Part shown: positions 63,771 through 64,000 of the stretch, one piece after another | Layout: each line of letters opens with the position of its first letter | How positions within the stretch are numbered: the stretch's first letter is position 1 | From: Kofleriaceae bacterium | GTDB lineage: Bacteria > Myxococcota_A > Polyangia > Haliangiales > Haliangiaceae | Direction of reading: 5' to 3' | DNA: 64,000 bases | Assembly (NCBI GenBank): GCA_018057825.1 | Contig: JAGPCY010000010.1 | Location: 153,712-217,711 of the forward strand | The notes under the pieces: model-generated | What the model was told of the DNA's origin: nothing | Seen by the model: the letters and a program-made list of their open reading frames with translations, nothing else | The model's database searches: none | Position numbers and translations under genes: made by a program

Positions 63771-64000
<230 letters not shown>

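Overview
The window is GC-rich bacterial DNA (no clear AT-rich blocks) and its gene content points to Myxococcota (myxobacteria and relatives), most like the Haliangiales/Kofleriaceae side. The signs are a Ser/Thr kinase fused to a formylglycine-generating-enzyme-like (FGE) domain, an FHA-domain enhancer-binding protein, many lipoproteins including a Cys-rich one, caspase-WD40 proteins, a DUF4157 protein and a DUF5939-type cyclase. This placement is inferred from gene families, not from a marker-gene comparison. No tRNA, rRNA or CRISPR array was seen.

Region 1 (1-14.3 kb) looks like a defence/conflict island. After the end of a uridine-kinase-like gene there is a frameshifted remnant resembling the C-terminus of a BREX-type methyltransferase (PglX). 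Then comes a six-gene minus-strand run, in transcription order: double-TIR-SLOG protein, small helical protein, TIR-transmembrane protein, ThsB-like TIR, TIR-NB-ARC-TPR, and TIR-macro. A second double-TIR-SLOG gene is transcribed divergently from the head of the run. Six proteins therefore carry TIR-type domains, and three of these also carry domains (SLOG, macro) that in Thoeris sense NAD-derived signals. A RAYT/Y1 transposase with palindromic ends and a truncated PhoD-like gene mark the right edge.

Region 2 (14.3-30.3 kb) holds two FGE-like proteins, an NTF2-like exported protein, a 1019-aa DUF4157 protein with long repeats, an E2-acyltransferase-like protein, a POT peptide transporter, a GreA-like factor, lipoproteins and an NAD-dependent epimerase.

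Region 3 (30.4-37.7 kb) is a tightly packed minus-strand operon of five genes: kinase-FGE, a Lys/Pro/Ala-rich small protein, a WD40 protein with a caspase-like domain that has lost both catalytic residues, a WD40 protein with an intact caspase-like domain, and an FHA-AAA+ activator. Overlapping start and stop codons tie several of these together. It is the second candidate for an undescribed system.

Region 4 (37.8-64 kb) has an ECF sigma factor, a TPP enzyme plus split citrate-synthase-like pair, secreted peptidases (an astacin interrupted by propeller-like repeats, an M2 peptidase, an M1 aminopeptidase), tyrS, a HEAT-repeat protein, an adenylate-cyclase-like protein, an amidohydrolase and rplU-rpmA. 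Four hexanucleotide arrays (16.1, 30.3, 61.2 and 63.8 kb) all lie 3' of a gene with the CTCGGN strand as sense. Four sigma-54-like promoter candidates with a GG(C/T)ACG-N4-(C/T)TGC core were also seen.
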